Made by a program: the position numbers and the translations under genes | Assembly: GCA_903813345.2 (NCBI GenBank) | Contig: CAIIXF020000002.1 | Coordinates: forward strand, 5,930,001 to 5,990,000 | Direction: 5' to 3' | Origin: Owenia fusiformis | Lineage: Eukaryota > Annelida > Polychaeta > Sabellida > Oweniidae | Length of the DNA stretch: 60,000 nucleotides | In this document: piece by piece, positions 42,365 to 55,700 of the stretch | Layout of the letters: each line of letters starts with the position of its first letter | Numbering within the stretch: the first letter of the stretch is position 1 | The notes under the pieces: model-generated | Seen by the model: only the letters and a program-made list of their open reading frames with translations | Databases searched by the model: none | What the model was told of the DNA's origin: nothing

Positions 42365-43059
42365 CCCGATCCCGGAATTATACTCAAGGGTTCACAGGCT
42401 CGAGGTCGTTGTGTCAACACCTCTAACTGTTATATAGTATAAGTATATTATAGATCGTCACATATTTATAAAAGGGTGATTTTTATTTTGACAAATCAAT
42501 TCCACATTTATGGGTGAAGTTTCAGGAGCTTCTATTTGTGTATAATAAGGAAAAATTGACATCTTTTCCCCATAACGTAATAGCATACAGCTTGGCATAT
42601 GAAATATCCTACAAATGAAACAAAGCAGTTCTAATACAAGGATTTATATTGGCTGTTGTACATATTCTTTGAACGCAATCTCTCTATGGATAATGTTTTC
42701 AAAATCATTATAAACGGATTACTTTATCTCAAAGACAATTTCAATAAACTGGATTTTACAGAACTCCCCTTATTTCTTAAAAATGAACTGATCCAGTTGA
42801 TTCACCTGGAGCCGCCATATTGTTTTTATACAGGATGCTTATCGGAACCCTTTAAGTACATTTTTGTAGTATCTTTGCATCTGAAAGAAACCCGATAGAA
42901 ATTATTCATACCTATGGGGCATCGCTGAACTATTGCAATCATTTATCGTCTAGCGACATCTAATACAATAATCAATAGCTATTATTAACGAAAAACAAAC
43001 ACTAACATAACAAAAGAAAAGGTCTAAATTCAGTATGAACCTGATGCTTTGATTCATAC

Positions 43060-43480
43060 ATTTTAGATAATCTTGATTTACTCACATCTCATATCCAAGA
43101 TTTAGACAAAGTGATATCATATTTTAGAATTACATCTAGAAATGTGGTTTTAAAAATTGCTAATCAACTTTGAAAATTCAATTTTCTTTGAAAACATGAT
43201 ATCTTGGTCGTGTAGATTCCCTCGAGACCTCCATCTTATAAAATCACAGAAAGTGGAATATATTTGCTTGTATTGGACAGATAACATTTTCTTTTACTGG
43301 ACATATATTTATTTGTATAATTATTAGACACACAATGGTAATATGAATATTGATCGACTAAAACTGATGAATATTCTACTACCTCTGCCATGTTATCTGA
43401 CCCGAACTAGCCACCTGGTGGTGAAATTGCTAGCTACCTACTGGCATCTGGGTAATATTAGGACTTTATGTTGGGAAAAA
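43060..43480. repeat. Dispersed repeat, direct copy at 55540-55960
   Basis: Shared phrases in the same order: ACATCTAGAAATGTGGTTT, TTGTATTGGACAGATAACAT, TTATCTGACCCGAAC and GCCACCTGGTGGTGAA. About 400 bp, moderately diverged. No coding capacity. Confidence 0.75.
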
Positions 43481-43505
43481 TAGGCGAATATCGACAAAGC
43501 AACCT

Positions 43506-43729
43506 GTTGGGCCTCCTAATAAATTGTTAACGTTTCCGGTCTTTTTTCATGTTGTCATATCACGTTCTTGTGTAAAACTCGTGAAAAACGATCATGTTTA
43601 AATGTTATATTGAAATATCAAATTGAACGGAGTAGCAATAAAAAACCTGGCGTTCATTGCATTTTTAACAAACTGCTGCTCGAAAAGTATTGGTAATATT
43701 AACCTTACTCTGACTATCTACGGATTTCC
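43506..43729 (+). promoter_or_regulatory. Conserved 5' flank of SRCR copy 3
   Basis: Aligns with 26063-26180 upstream of copy 2 (GTTGTCATATCACGTTCTTG; ATGTTATATTGAAATATC). The last 15 bases TATCTACGGATTTCC before the ATG are shared with copy 1 (15127-15142). Likely promoter-proximal or 5'UTR sequence. Confidence 0.4.
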
Positions 43730-43775
43730 ATGATGCGACTTTGTGGTGCCATTCTGGTAGTCACATTTTTAAGCA
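43730..43775 (+). CDS. SRCR copy 3 exon 1, signal peptide
   Basis: MM followed by [13 protein letters not shown], donor AGCA|gtgagt, phase 1. A hydrophobic core of about 10 residues. The tandem ATG is conserved in all three copies. Confidence 0.88.
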
Positions 43776-46700
43776 GTGAGTATCCTATGGCTAATTTTTC
43801 AATCTGTCTTTCCGTCATATTTGATGTATAGGAATCACAAATGGACAAAGCTTGCGTTACAGTATGTAGCAACGTCGTGTCTTTGAATGTTTGCATTCCT
43901 CATGATAAAATCTGATAGATAACAGAGATGTTACAATATTACATAAGTATACAATATTACATTAGATCTAATTCTATGGGCAACACATTTAAATATGAAT
44001 AGTACAGTACGTGCCAAATTCCATTCATATTTTAATGGGTTGGTCATAGATTAGTAGGTTGATTCTATAGCCGACAGCCGAAAGTTGCATTCGCGAATAC
44101 AAGATAAGTTTGAATGTTAACAAAGAGGCTTGATATCTAATTGAGTTAAATTAAATGTACATATTATTTTATATAAAACTGTTTATTATATTATGTATAT
44201 ATCATAATCAAGCAAGAAACGGGGCGTTATAGACTTTATTATTGAGTAATTATATAACTCTATTAAAATGCTAAATATCTGTCTTAATTAAGTAATTGTC
44301 AAAAGGTTCATTGTATAGCTCGCTCAAAATATCTCATATCTTTTAATATTACACTCAATGCATGTTGTATCTTTGTAATTCTAGACTATAAATTCTATAG
44401 AACCTCTCAAAGGTACAGTTCGGTGTCACTAAAAGTGGGCCATATCTTTCTTAATCAAGACAATTTCATTATAAAGCATCCTCTGAGTATTTATTTTTCT
44501 AAATAAGTAACTGTTAAAGATGTTCAGTATATAGCCCATTGAGAAATATCTTCCTTTCTTCTTCAAGAAACTGTAAAGGCCTCGTGTAAAGTATGAAAAT
44601 ATATTTTATTATTCATTTACTTTTTTCATTAATTTAAAAGTTGTTTTAGATATGTTTGAAACAAATATTCATATTTCCCGCTATTTTTCAATGTTAAACT
44701 TTATAAGTCACTTAAATTTTGTATTTTACATAAAGTAAAACGATCAACACAAGTGAATGTGACTCATTACTTCGAATTTGATGTGCAACTCCATGGAGAC
44801 AGAGCATCTGAAGGACAAGGTCGAGTAATGATATACCGAGAAAAAAATTGGCAAAGAATCTGTAACTATGGATGGGATATCAACGATGCTAAGGTTGTGT
44901 GTAGGCAGTTAGGATACGACCCTGATGGAACTGAAACGCAGTTATATAAGTCAAGTATGCACCTGTGAATCATATAATGTTTTTTCTAAGAATGAATTCT
45001 TGCTTCGTTCGGAACACAATTGTCTGTTTTTCAACTTTAAGCTTTGACTAAACGAAGTGTTAAACGTGTGATGAAGTCAGCCAAAACCGAATGTAACAGA
45101 TGCAACGACGCATTTCGGGTGAAAGCGCATAGCTAAACGTGATTGCGTTACAAATAACGTGTAGACATTGTATATAAAATAAGAGAGTCTAAAATAAAAT
45201 AAAACTTGGTGAATGATTTCAGATCGAAAGAAGGACAGAAAAAATTCAATTGACAAGTGGGGCTATGTGCCGACACGGCGATACGGTGTTCATAGTGTTA
45301 TGTGTAATGGGAATGAATCATTTATTGAGCAATGCAAAATGACTTGGCAAGAAACACAAAAATGCAAAGTAATACTCTCTTGAGATTTTACCAATGAGTA
45401 TAATTAAGCTTCTCCACGAGACTCCGAAAACTACCAGAATTACTCAATATGTTGTATAAAATTCAAGTTAAAAATGTTTATTATTTTTTATTCAGGGTGT
45501 AAACGTATATTTTAAGGCTAAGACTTTACCTTTCCACTGAAACATCTGAAACCAATCGACGTTGTAAATTTCAGGAACAACAAGACGCCATTGCTATATG
45601 CAAGAAATATGAAAGCGATGACGGTATACGTAGAACTAATGACGGGGTTATAGAGCTTAAACACGAGGGGGTCTGGATAAAGGTGTGCTATTTACACGGT
45701 AAGCAAAATATGTAACCCGAACAAATGTTGATTAATAATTCATATATCAGGCTTTGGTTTAAAGTCATATTTGGTACAATATATAAATGAACTATTTGCT
45801 ATAATGTGTACAAAAAGATGGCATCACATGACTTGCGTTATATGGATAACATAAACCATCATTTGAGTGTAACTAGATGAACCTCTCGATATACTGATTT
45901 TGAATTCGCATGGCATTGTAAATGTGGCAATTGAGATTTAGCCTGACCATTTTCAGAAAATGTGAAAATCCCGAAAATTGAACAGATGTAAATAACTCTA
46001 TCGTATGATCTGTAAAATAAAGCCCTCTGATTGGTCAGTTCTTGTGCTGTTTCAATCTTTATTGTTACTGAGATTGTCCCTATCGATCATCTCCGTAACA
46101 ATACAGAAAATATTAGTATGGAGGGACAATCCCACTAGCAATACAGAATACATATTTCTTAAGGAGTATCTCCTAAGTAAAATGTATTGGCCTAAAAGCC
46201 CACAATTAAAACGTTATTGAATGATTTGAAGTGCAATACAGGATATATTCTGCTCTCGACTTCGCCACGTGCCAATACAGAATTTTTGCGTGCAGAATAT
46301 ATCCTTCATTCAATAACTGAAAATGTAAATCTAAGTTGTTCTGATAGAAAACTGCAAAAAGAATTCAAATATGACTTCGACAAGATTTCAAAGATATTTA
46401 GTAAATCCTCTATTGAACATTGTTTTCATTTGACTTAGATTCATTGGTAAAAAACATGCCAAATCACCCCGATGTGAACTCCCAGACATTTATCAGTAAT
46501 CAGACATTAATCAGTTATTAGTAACTATCAATATTTTATGAATTTCCTTTTTATTGGCATGAACTTCTGATTATCAAAATCGGGTTAAAAATGCGTTGGA
46601 CTCTGAATATCTTCCGTCAAAGAGCACATAGAGGCGGCATATTGTGAATGCTGTAAGATCCGTGGAGGTCAAGCAATTGTTTTTACGATGCTCATGTTAT

Positions 46701-49700
46701 GGCAAACTTTTATACCTAATTGATTATGTCACAGATTTAAAATATTGCATATGGTGGTTGATATGTCAGAAATATCTAAATATCCAGGCCAGTTTAAAAT
46801 CATGAGGTATTTGCTATATTATTCTCATGCATTGAAGACGAACAACTTCAATAGTTCAAAAGGATTCATACTGTGTAACCTTTGCGAAACTGGAACAATT
46901 GAACGCTTTATATTAAAGTGCCCAATGTATGAGCCATAGGCATAACGTATTTGAAGCCCTTTTGACTGTCGTAGAGGGCTTTAGGTCTTTCAGATAATTC
47001 ATGTTACACATTAAGAATTGTATCATCATATGTACACAAAATGTACAATCACAGGACCAGCCCGTTGGCTCTGCTTGACACATAGTTTATTAATCACTTT
47101 ATTCTTATGTGTTCTAAAGCTTTTATCACATAATTCAATCTTATCCTTTTATAGTATATCGTATATGTAAACTATATTAAACTAAAATGTATTCGATCAT
47201 ATAAATGAGGCAATAGATATAAATTACAATAAAATACAATACAATACAAAACTAAGCCCCTTAACCCCCCTCCACCCCCCCCCCAAAAAAAAAATTGCAT
47301 TTATTTGTGGTTCAAGCTAGAAAAATAACTAATTTCACTTCCCCCATACATATGGGTTACATCCATGCTGAATGACTCACCATTTACCTTGGTTTGGGTT
47401 TGACTTGCATAGGACATACGTACGGACTTGACAAAGCCCTCGCAGATGTAGCATGTAAACAACTTGGTTTCAAGTTTGGTATAAGTGGGGTTGGGATGAG
47501 CATTTTTAGAGGTCATTATGGAAATTACGATATCGACTGTAATGGTACAGAACAAAAGCTACAGGATTGTAAACGATTTCGTTACGATAGTGACGACAAA
47601 AGAGCTTGTTTGGGCAGCCTAAATGTGATATGTGAACCAAAATTTAGACTTAGACAAGGAAGGGTTACATCTGGTTTAAAAGCAGGATTTTTGGAAATAT
47701 ATACCCCAGAAGGATGGTTCCAAGCTTGTAATGTACCACCATATCAAGGGTGTAAATGGCTTGGCTTGAAGACAGCTTTTGCCACAATGATAGATAACAT
47801 TGGGCAGGCACGTCCTTCCATGTTTGTATATTGCGGCAAGACAAAGAGCGAAGAACTGTCAGAATGTATGAGTATACGTAAAGGGCCCATAGGATGCCCT
47901 GTCTTTCCAAAGTGGACGTCATGTTCAGATGAGCCGATGAAAAGTATGTTCATATTTTTAATTCTGTACACACGAAAAAACAAATGTTTAAAACATTTCA
48001 TCTACCCAACGTGGTTCGGAAAAAATCATCAATTCTCGTGGTGTCATTTGGTGTTGACCAATAACATCATGGGATTTATTCATTATGACATCATTTAGAC
48101 CTCCGTTTCATCTTAGTTAGTATCACATATGCTTGAAGATTTTAAATGCATTAACGTGATATGTTTGTTTAAAGCTGTTGTTTCCAAGGCAGTCATTAAG
48201 CTGGATAAACAATCATATGGTGAATTGAAAGTATACGTTAATGACAAGTGGTTAGCAGTGTGTCGAGATCGAGTGTATACCATCTATGAAGATTGGGCCC
48301 TTCGTCTAGCTAAAACAGTCTGTCGTCAGCTCGGCTACAACTCTAGCAAAAACGTTATGTCATTCATAAAACTCCAGGGTCGTACACCGTTTTCCCAATT
48401 ATTTCTCTATACAGACATTTCCTGCAGAGGTACGCAGAAACATTTAGAAGAGTGTCATCACACTAGGTGGAATACTGGAATGGGCAGGATGTGCGAAAGT
48501 ACTTCGATATCCTGCGATGTTCCATCTATTAGGCTAAGTGAAAGAACATATGGTGTTGTACAGATCCGTTTAAATGACTCTGTGTGGCTTCCTCTGTGTA
48601 AGTATTGGTACCAGGGTCATGAATACACATGGGGCAAAGAAGAGTCCAGAGTCTTGTGCAAACATCTAGGTCTTAACACAGGCAATATTCTTACGTATAA
48701 TTACAAAACACCGCATCAAGGAGATCATGTTAGCACAGACATGAAATGCAAAGGCTCCGAAAGTGACTTACGTGAGTGCGAACGATTTTCATGGTCATTC
48801 ATGAGACCAGCTTTTATTTGTCACACTGTTTATGTTGCATGCGATATGTCGAAAGATGTGAACATACATTTGAGAGACCCTGATGATCATTCTGGTAAGC
48901 CAGAGTTACTTGAAACAAAGCTCTGTAGTGATAAATGGACTGAAACTGAGGCGAGTGCTATATGCGACAATTTAGGATTGTCACCTAAATATGCTATACC
49001 TCTGTTTTATGAACAACATTCTGCTCATGATAGATCGAATTCTTCTTCATTTGAATGCAGTAAAAGTGAATATGGTGTTGAATGTGAGATGGAGAAATGT
49101 CCCTATTGTGACTGCCTTCATTATAATGTAGGGGTAAGGTGTTTCGACCACAAGCCGGGTTAGTAATATAAATTATTATTATAATGATATTTCTCTAATT
49201 TTTTAAGTCGTAGATGCAATAAAACCAATATCTGTTATCCATCAACCATTAATCTGAATGAAACTCCTAACTACATACACAGACGTTTAGCTGAGTTTTG
49301 GCGTCCCACATGTTAGGAGGGACTATGTGTAACAGAATAATGTACCAACAGACATCTTTGTTTTGCTTTTAATGGCGCAAGTTTGAAGAAAAACGGTGCA
49401 GTATAAAACTCACAATTCTTGATTTTGAAACACCTATTCGGTTTCAAATTAACGGTTTTTAATTTACCCTCGAGACACAGTGTGATTCACAAAGTTTCAT
49501 CGATTATTAAGGAAATTATTCCGAGATAAAAGAATTGCATTTTTGAGGCCATCATGTAAATACAAAAATGTCACATTTGTTCCATTTATGAGATAAATAA
49601 TTATTATTTTGTTGACCTTTGTTTTTCTCCTTTTAACTCCAAAGTTCTGTGGACCTTTGGATAGATGCTCTGTCGATGTGTTGATATTTATTTATAGTCT

Positions 49701-52700
49701 CCTATGGGGCTGCAATGATATGTTTACATATATGTTTCCATTTGTTTACCCTTTGGCTGGAAGGATATTTTGAAGTTTGCTTTTGTCTACCCTTGCTTTG
49801 CTCTCCCATTTTGCTATGAAGATAAGTTGACCCTTGTTCTTTTCTCCCTTTTGCTCCAAAGTTATTGACCTTTGAACACTGTGGCTAGTCGATCTATGTG
49901 GATGCAGTCAGACACATGTACTTTTTCGTGAGTACCCGCCTCTCTACTTTTCAATGGAAGAATTTTGCACTTCTGTTTAAATAATCTATATTTACTCATC
50001 CGTGTATATCATACTTCATTGATTTACAAAACCAAAGCTACGCTATAAACACACATTCTCTGATATTTTTACGGAGAATAGATAACTCAAACGAGTTCAT
50101 TCGACCAGTTTTATCATCTCGCTCATAGCTGTGAGAAGGTATGTATAAGTTGCCATAGGTTTACCTTATAATGGGGAATAAATATGTCTGTGTGAAGTAA
50201 AATACAAATACAATGCGTTTTATAATATTTTTGGCGTTATGGTATGAAATATCCGCTTTAAAAAAGCAATTTAATTATGATGTATCATGTGGATTAGTAG
50301 ACGTTCTTAATGGATTCAATAAATCAAAACGTTATCTGTTCTGATCGGGTGTTTCTTGAGAGTTACAATATATTATGTTATTAAATGTACATTGGAATGT
50401 AAGCAGTCATTAATACTCGTATAAATGAAATCATGCAATTCAATGTTGATTCGAAATCAAAACTGAATTCGCGATGGATATGCACGAAGACCTAGTCCGG
50501 CAATGTAGGACCGTCATTGATTGGTCAAATTTTAACGAGAAAAACATTGGGTCGGTAAAGCATGTGGCTTTCTCTTGGGTACAAGGCGGTTATAATAGAA
50601 ATCAAGATAAGTAAAAGAGACCGACTTGAGCAAGGCTATGAAACTTGATTTTTTAATCATTTTATTTAACCTAGAAGGTAACAGTGAACAAGTACCATTA
50701 TAACCCTATTGGGTTCTACAATATATACATTACAAATAGCATGTAAACTTAAATAAAACTTAAATAAATATGACAGATGAATCTCTGGGTGTGTTGAATG
50801 AACTTCTGTACGTGAGTGAAAATAGTTAAATTATCATTGACGGATATGACATCACTGCGATGATTTTTGAATGTTTTGCTAAGTTCCGGTAGTTCCCAGT
50901 GTTCCCAATATCTCTCACTAGGGTGGCACGTGGGGCAGCGTGAAGGGGACAGTCAAAGAGAAAATGAGAGATATCCTCTTTAAAATAGCCACAAGGACAG
51001 TTTTGAAAGTCAATAAGATGATAAGAAAATCGCTGAGCATTCAAAGCACTAAGACCCATATGAATTCGAGAATGATTGATTGATGATCTGTTTGCCTTTA
51101 AGGAAAATAGTGGATTTTTGGGGTTGCAATGGGATAGTTTGTATTTGTGTTTGAAAGAGGAAGGTAGCTGATGCTTTTGAGTTCTTTGCTTAGATTGTTC
51201 CATTTATTTAAAATATAAGGTAAGAAGGAGGAGGAGGTCATTTTAAATCGGCAGTGGGGTAACCTAAAATCATGGATGTTTCTGAATAAATATCTCTGTT
51301 GGGGGTTTTGGATGAATGGTTGAATCAGGTCACTTAGGTATTGGGGTGCATTTTTATTAGAAATTTTATGAAACAGGAATAGAGCATGTATTTCTCTTCT
51401 TTTCTTTAATGTATCCCAGCCGAGCTCTTTCAAAATATTATTGAAGTTAGTGTGTCTATAAGCTCTGGTACATATAATTGCTGCATCCCTCTGAACTTTT
51501 TCTAAGATTTTGCTTTGGTTGTCAGTACAGTTATTGTATATGACATCACAATATTCTACGACAGATCTTACCATCGAAAAGTAGAGAGTTTCCAAGTGTT
51601 TTTTATCAAGATTGTATCTTAAAGCTGATCTTTTTATTAGGGATAGGCGCCGATTTGCTTTTGAGGCAATTTTATTTATATGAGAGTTCCAGTTCATTTT
51701 GGACTGAAGAGTTAGCCCTAGGTGACAATCTCTTCGACATTCCTCAAAATGGTATTGTTTAAAGTTAAATCAGGGTAAAGAAATTTGTTCTTTTTCAGAG
51801 TTATGGTCAAAAGTTTTGTCTTATTTGCGTTAAAAGTAACTTTCCATGTTTTGGACCATGCTTCCAGGCGTGCCAAATCACGTTGTATCTTATTTGTACT
51901 GATTAATGGGTCTGATACAATCTCCATTAGAGATGTATCATCTGCAATAAGTTAATATCTGTTTCCATAGATGCTACTATATCATTAATATAAAAAAAAG
52001 AAATAATAAAGGGCCTAATATAGACCCTTGAGGAACACCAGCTTTAAACGCCAATCTGATTCAATTCCACCCGTTGTTTTCTATTTGAAAGGTAACTATC
52101 TATCCATCATGCAATGAAATCCATTCAAGAGTTGGCCAGAAATCCCATGCATTTGTAATTTGAAAATAAGACCACGGTGCCAAACTTTATCGAATGCCTT
52201 GGAGATATCTAGGAAGACAAGAAGAATTTGTTTTTGATCATCTAAACCATTATAGATTTTGTTCACTAAGTTCACTAACTGATTCACAGCTGAGTCAAGT
52301 GGTTTGAAAGCAGAGCTTTTGAGAGTCGATATGTTGTTTATTAAACAAAATCTATAAATTACATTAAAACGAGACGCTCAAAAACTTTGGAAATGCAAGA
52401 AAGTAATGAAATTGGCCTGTAATTTCCCTTGATTTTTCTATCATCTTTTTTGAAAATCTGCGAAACATTTGCTTCTTTCAAGGTTGAAGGAAATATTCTA
52501 GTTAAAAGAGAATGGTTGAAAATACCGCATAAGGATGGTGCAAGTCCTAATGCAAATTCTTTTAAAAGTTTATTTGAGACATTATCTGGACCATTTGATT
52601 TAGATATATTGAGAGAAGAAAGGACTTTAAATACTTCATGCTCTTCAAATTGAATTAGATCAAGTCTTGTATTAGTAATATATGTCAAGTTTGGAAGAGG

Positions 52701-55700
52701 CGGATCATTTTGATTAAGTGGTAAGATAGTTTGGTCGGCGAAGTAGTTATTCAAAACGTTTGCCTTCGCTTTAATGTCAGTAATTATAACATCATCATTT
52801 TCAATGAGAGGAGGTATACCTCTTGAAATTTTTGAGCCATATAAATTTTTCAAAATAGTAAAGTATAATTTAGCTGAGGTTTGATTGTCGGATAATTTTG
52901 TTTTGAGTGAATTAGTAAGGTCATTTTTTGCTTGGACGATTGCGTGCTTAACTTCGGTTCGTTTTCTACAAAATTTCTCATGATCATTTAAATTGCTAGA
53001 TATTTTGAATTTATAATGAAGAGAATTCCTCTGTTTAATGAGACTTTTTATTTGTTTAGTCATCCAAGGTTTGTCTCTGTTTGAAACTGTAATGATATTT
53101 CTGTGTACATACAAATTCACACAGGACCAAAATAGCAAGTACCAATCTCGAAGAATGTCATCTATGTTAATGTTGTGAAAATAAATTACCTCCCATGGTA
53201 AGGAGAGAAGATGGTCGCCTAAAAGCACAAAGTTTGTGTTTTTGTAGTCAAATATTGTTCGTTTATATGTAAGTCTTGCTTAACGCTTAAAATTGAGTGT
53301 GCCAAAAATGAAGCAGTGGTCAAGATTTGCAAGTGGTTCACCTACCCCTGAATTCAAAATAAAAGCTGGGGAATCTGTTATTATAAGATCAAGAATAGAG
53401 TTACCTCGAGTCTGTGTCTGGATCATTTGATAAAGATTGAAATGAGAAAGTAAATCAACAAGTTTGTTGCTTAATTCGCTTTGATTATGTTGGGAGTCCC
53501 ATGAAGTGCAAGAGTCATTAAAATCACCCAGTAAGACAAGATAATCTGGTTTCAGATTCACTACTTCATTCAGATTTTCAGATAAAAGATCAATAAAATG
53601 GTCAGCCTCTGTTTGGTTCATTCCTGGAGGGCAATAGCAAGTAAACTTGATTTGTGGGTATTCCAGTGGGTTGATGGGTCTTTGGCTCTGAATTCATTTC
53701 ATTGGCGTACCTAATTTCAACATTTTCATTGTCATCGTTACATGTTATGGACCCGTTTTTCAAATAAAAGTATTAGGGATAAAACCATAGTTTTTTCATC
53801 TGTAATGGCATTTCCAGTTGATGGGTTTATATATAGTATTTTCAATTCTTCATGAGGCGGTTGTCTTGTTGTCTTGTGTGGCTAATCACTTTACTGAGTG
53901 ACGAATGTTTATTCAAACAATGGATACAAAGAAATCTGGCCAGTTGTCCATCAGTAAATAAATCATCATGATTAAAGTATAATTTAATATAGCATCCATT
54001 TGTTACCGTTCTGAATCCAAATGATACATAGTGGCATCCATTCTATACATATATGTTGACGTTTACGAAATGTTTTTCAAATATCTTCCCTATAACAGGA
54101 ATATGGAAGCTGAAACTTTCACACATTGTCATACTATGTATATTGAATATGTATGTAAGATTTCAAGTCACTATGTTAAGTAGAAACTCTTAGATCACTC
54201 ACTTCGATTTGCTGTCATATTTTTGCAATGATCCCATTCCCTATAATGTACGCGAGTACCCACGATACATTGCATATAAATGACTGCATCCACATAGATC
54301 GACTAGCCACAGTGTTGAATTGGTGTTTCTGCTGTAGCTAAATAGACCTATTGACCTTTACTTTTGGTCTCCCCTATGGTTCCATATATATGTTGACCTT
54401 TGCGTTTTGTCTCTCCTAGGGCTTCAAATATGTTGTCGACCTATGATTTTTGTATGCGCTAGGGTTATAAATATATGATGACCTTGCTGTTGAGTCTCCC
54501 ATAGGGATACATATATTTGATATATTTTGCTTTTGTCTACCCCTAAGCTTAAAAGATCTCTTCTGCCTCGCTGGGGGTCATTTTGAGGTGTTGTTTGTTT
54601 TCTATTTATCTGCCTAGATGTTCACATTTGTTTTTGTCGCTTTGGCTATCTAAAGTTGAGTCAACTATGAGTTTGTGAATATATAGCTAGAATACCAGAC
54701 TAAGGTAGTTATTTCATCAAATAGGTATCCATGAATACATCAAGGTAAAGCCTCAGTTTCCTTACACCGGCCAAGTTGAAGTGCATATCCCAAATAAACC
54801 AATAGGATCTATTTGTGCCAGAGGCTGGGGCATAAAAGAAACACAAGTGGTATGCAGACAGGCTGGAGCATTTAATGAAGTAAAGTGTAAGTACTATAAC
54901 CCCCAGTCAACAAAACCAATCCTCATACACTGCTATTATATTCCGTAATGTAACCCCCCTATCACACCAAACTAGTTCTTACCCGTTCTTGCCAGTCCTA
55001 CGAAAACGTCGTAAAACGGGCTCAATCTGGCTGTGGTCGGGAAATATGTCTCAAATAATTAGCCACTTCGTTCATAAACAGTCTTCAATGCGTCCATCTC
55101 ATTCGCAGTTCGTTCAGGTCGCACCACGTCGGTGTGCAACGTCGTATAACGCGTCCCTTAGTCTAGAAGGTCATCATGACCTGATTTCAGAACGGTATGG
55201 TCGCAATCGAATTTTGAATCATTTCAGAATTCTAAAATCACCTTCCCATCTGAGAACGTTCATGAAGTTCGTAAAAAGTCCTTAGAAAGTTGCAGCTACG
55301 TTCATTCCGTTCGCACACAGTTTAAAACCAGTTTTGAAGAACGCATTGGCAGTTGATCTGAAAGGGATATGTTATGGCGTAATTTTGAAAGAGAACTAGT
55401 TAAGAGCGGGTTTAAATAAAGCAAGCAAATTCAATTGCCTGCTTAACTCGTATTTTTGCAAGGATTCGGATGGATGGATATTTTATCATATGACTTGTGG
55501 CAAACCTACCATTTCCAATAGACTAGATGCGAGTAGAAATAATCTTGATTTACGTCATTAAATACTCAAAATTCATTCAAAGTGATCTCATATTTGAAAT
55601 CTGCATGTGAAAGTACATCTAGAAATGTGGTTTCGAAAATTGTCTATCAGCTTTGAAAATTTTATTTTTTTGAAAATGTGACTTCTTGTTCGGGTTGATT

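Larger units (their letters stand above)
41885..43505. other. Intergenic region between SRCR copies 2 and 3
   Basis: 41885-42225 is paralogous to the 3' flank of copies 1 and 3. 42505-42826 is a dispersed repeat shared with 4715-5040. 43060-43480 is a repeat shared with 55540-55960 in intron 7 of copy 3 (GACCCGAACNAGCCACCTGG). A TATAAAAGG occurs at 42356. No coding sequence. Confidence 0.6.
50640..53690 (-). mobile_element. Non-LTR retrotransposon (APE endonuclease + RT), dead copy, minus strand
   Basis: In order on the minus strand: endonuclease end (53621-53280: [31 protein letters not shown]); linker and RT start (53228-52359, with [19 protein letters not shown]); RT motif [19 protein letters not shown] (52287-52096); [20 protein letters not shown] near 52050-51990; ADDTSL box near 51940; RT C-part (51927-51718; 51697-51098, [20 protein letters not shown]); Cys-rich end (51203-50826: [18 protein letters not shown]). 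Frame breaks separate these parts, and the 5' end of the endonuclease is missing. It resembles CR1/Jockey-type LINEs. Confidence 0.85.
49877..54314. mobile_element. 4.4-kb composite with perfect 34-bp TIRs (CACTGTG...) and TTGAA duplication
   Basis: CACTGTGGCTAGTCGATCTA at 49877 continues to 49910 and is exactly mirrored by 54281-54314. Further inward a diverged match continues (GTGAGTACCCGCC / GCGAGTACCCACG). TTGAA directly precedes (49872-49876) and follows (54315-54319). The heptamer CACTGTG fits the CACWRTG consensus of Transib/RAG-type ends, which make 5-bp duplications. No transposase or RAG1-like sequence is visible; the interior is mostly a dead minus-strand LINE that presumably jumped in later. 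Superfamily assignment is inference. Confidence 0.75.

Noticed and set aside
47301-48001. Minus-strand open frames of 84-85 codons opposite SRCR exon 5
   Set aside because: Antisense shadows of a real exon; equivalents occur opposite exon 5 in copy 2 (35431-35998) and show no domain.
49877-54314. hAT-type transposon because of the CACTG-like ends
   Set aside because: hAT elements make 8-bp duplications; the 8 bases on each side here differ and only TTGAA is shared.
54989-55285. 98-codon Arg/Ser-rich open frame in intron 7 of SRCR copy 3
   Set aside because: No recognisable domain and a repeat-like context; not supported as a nested gene.
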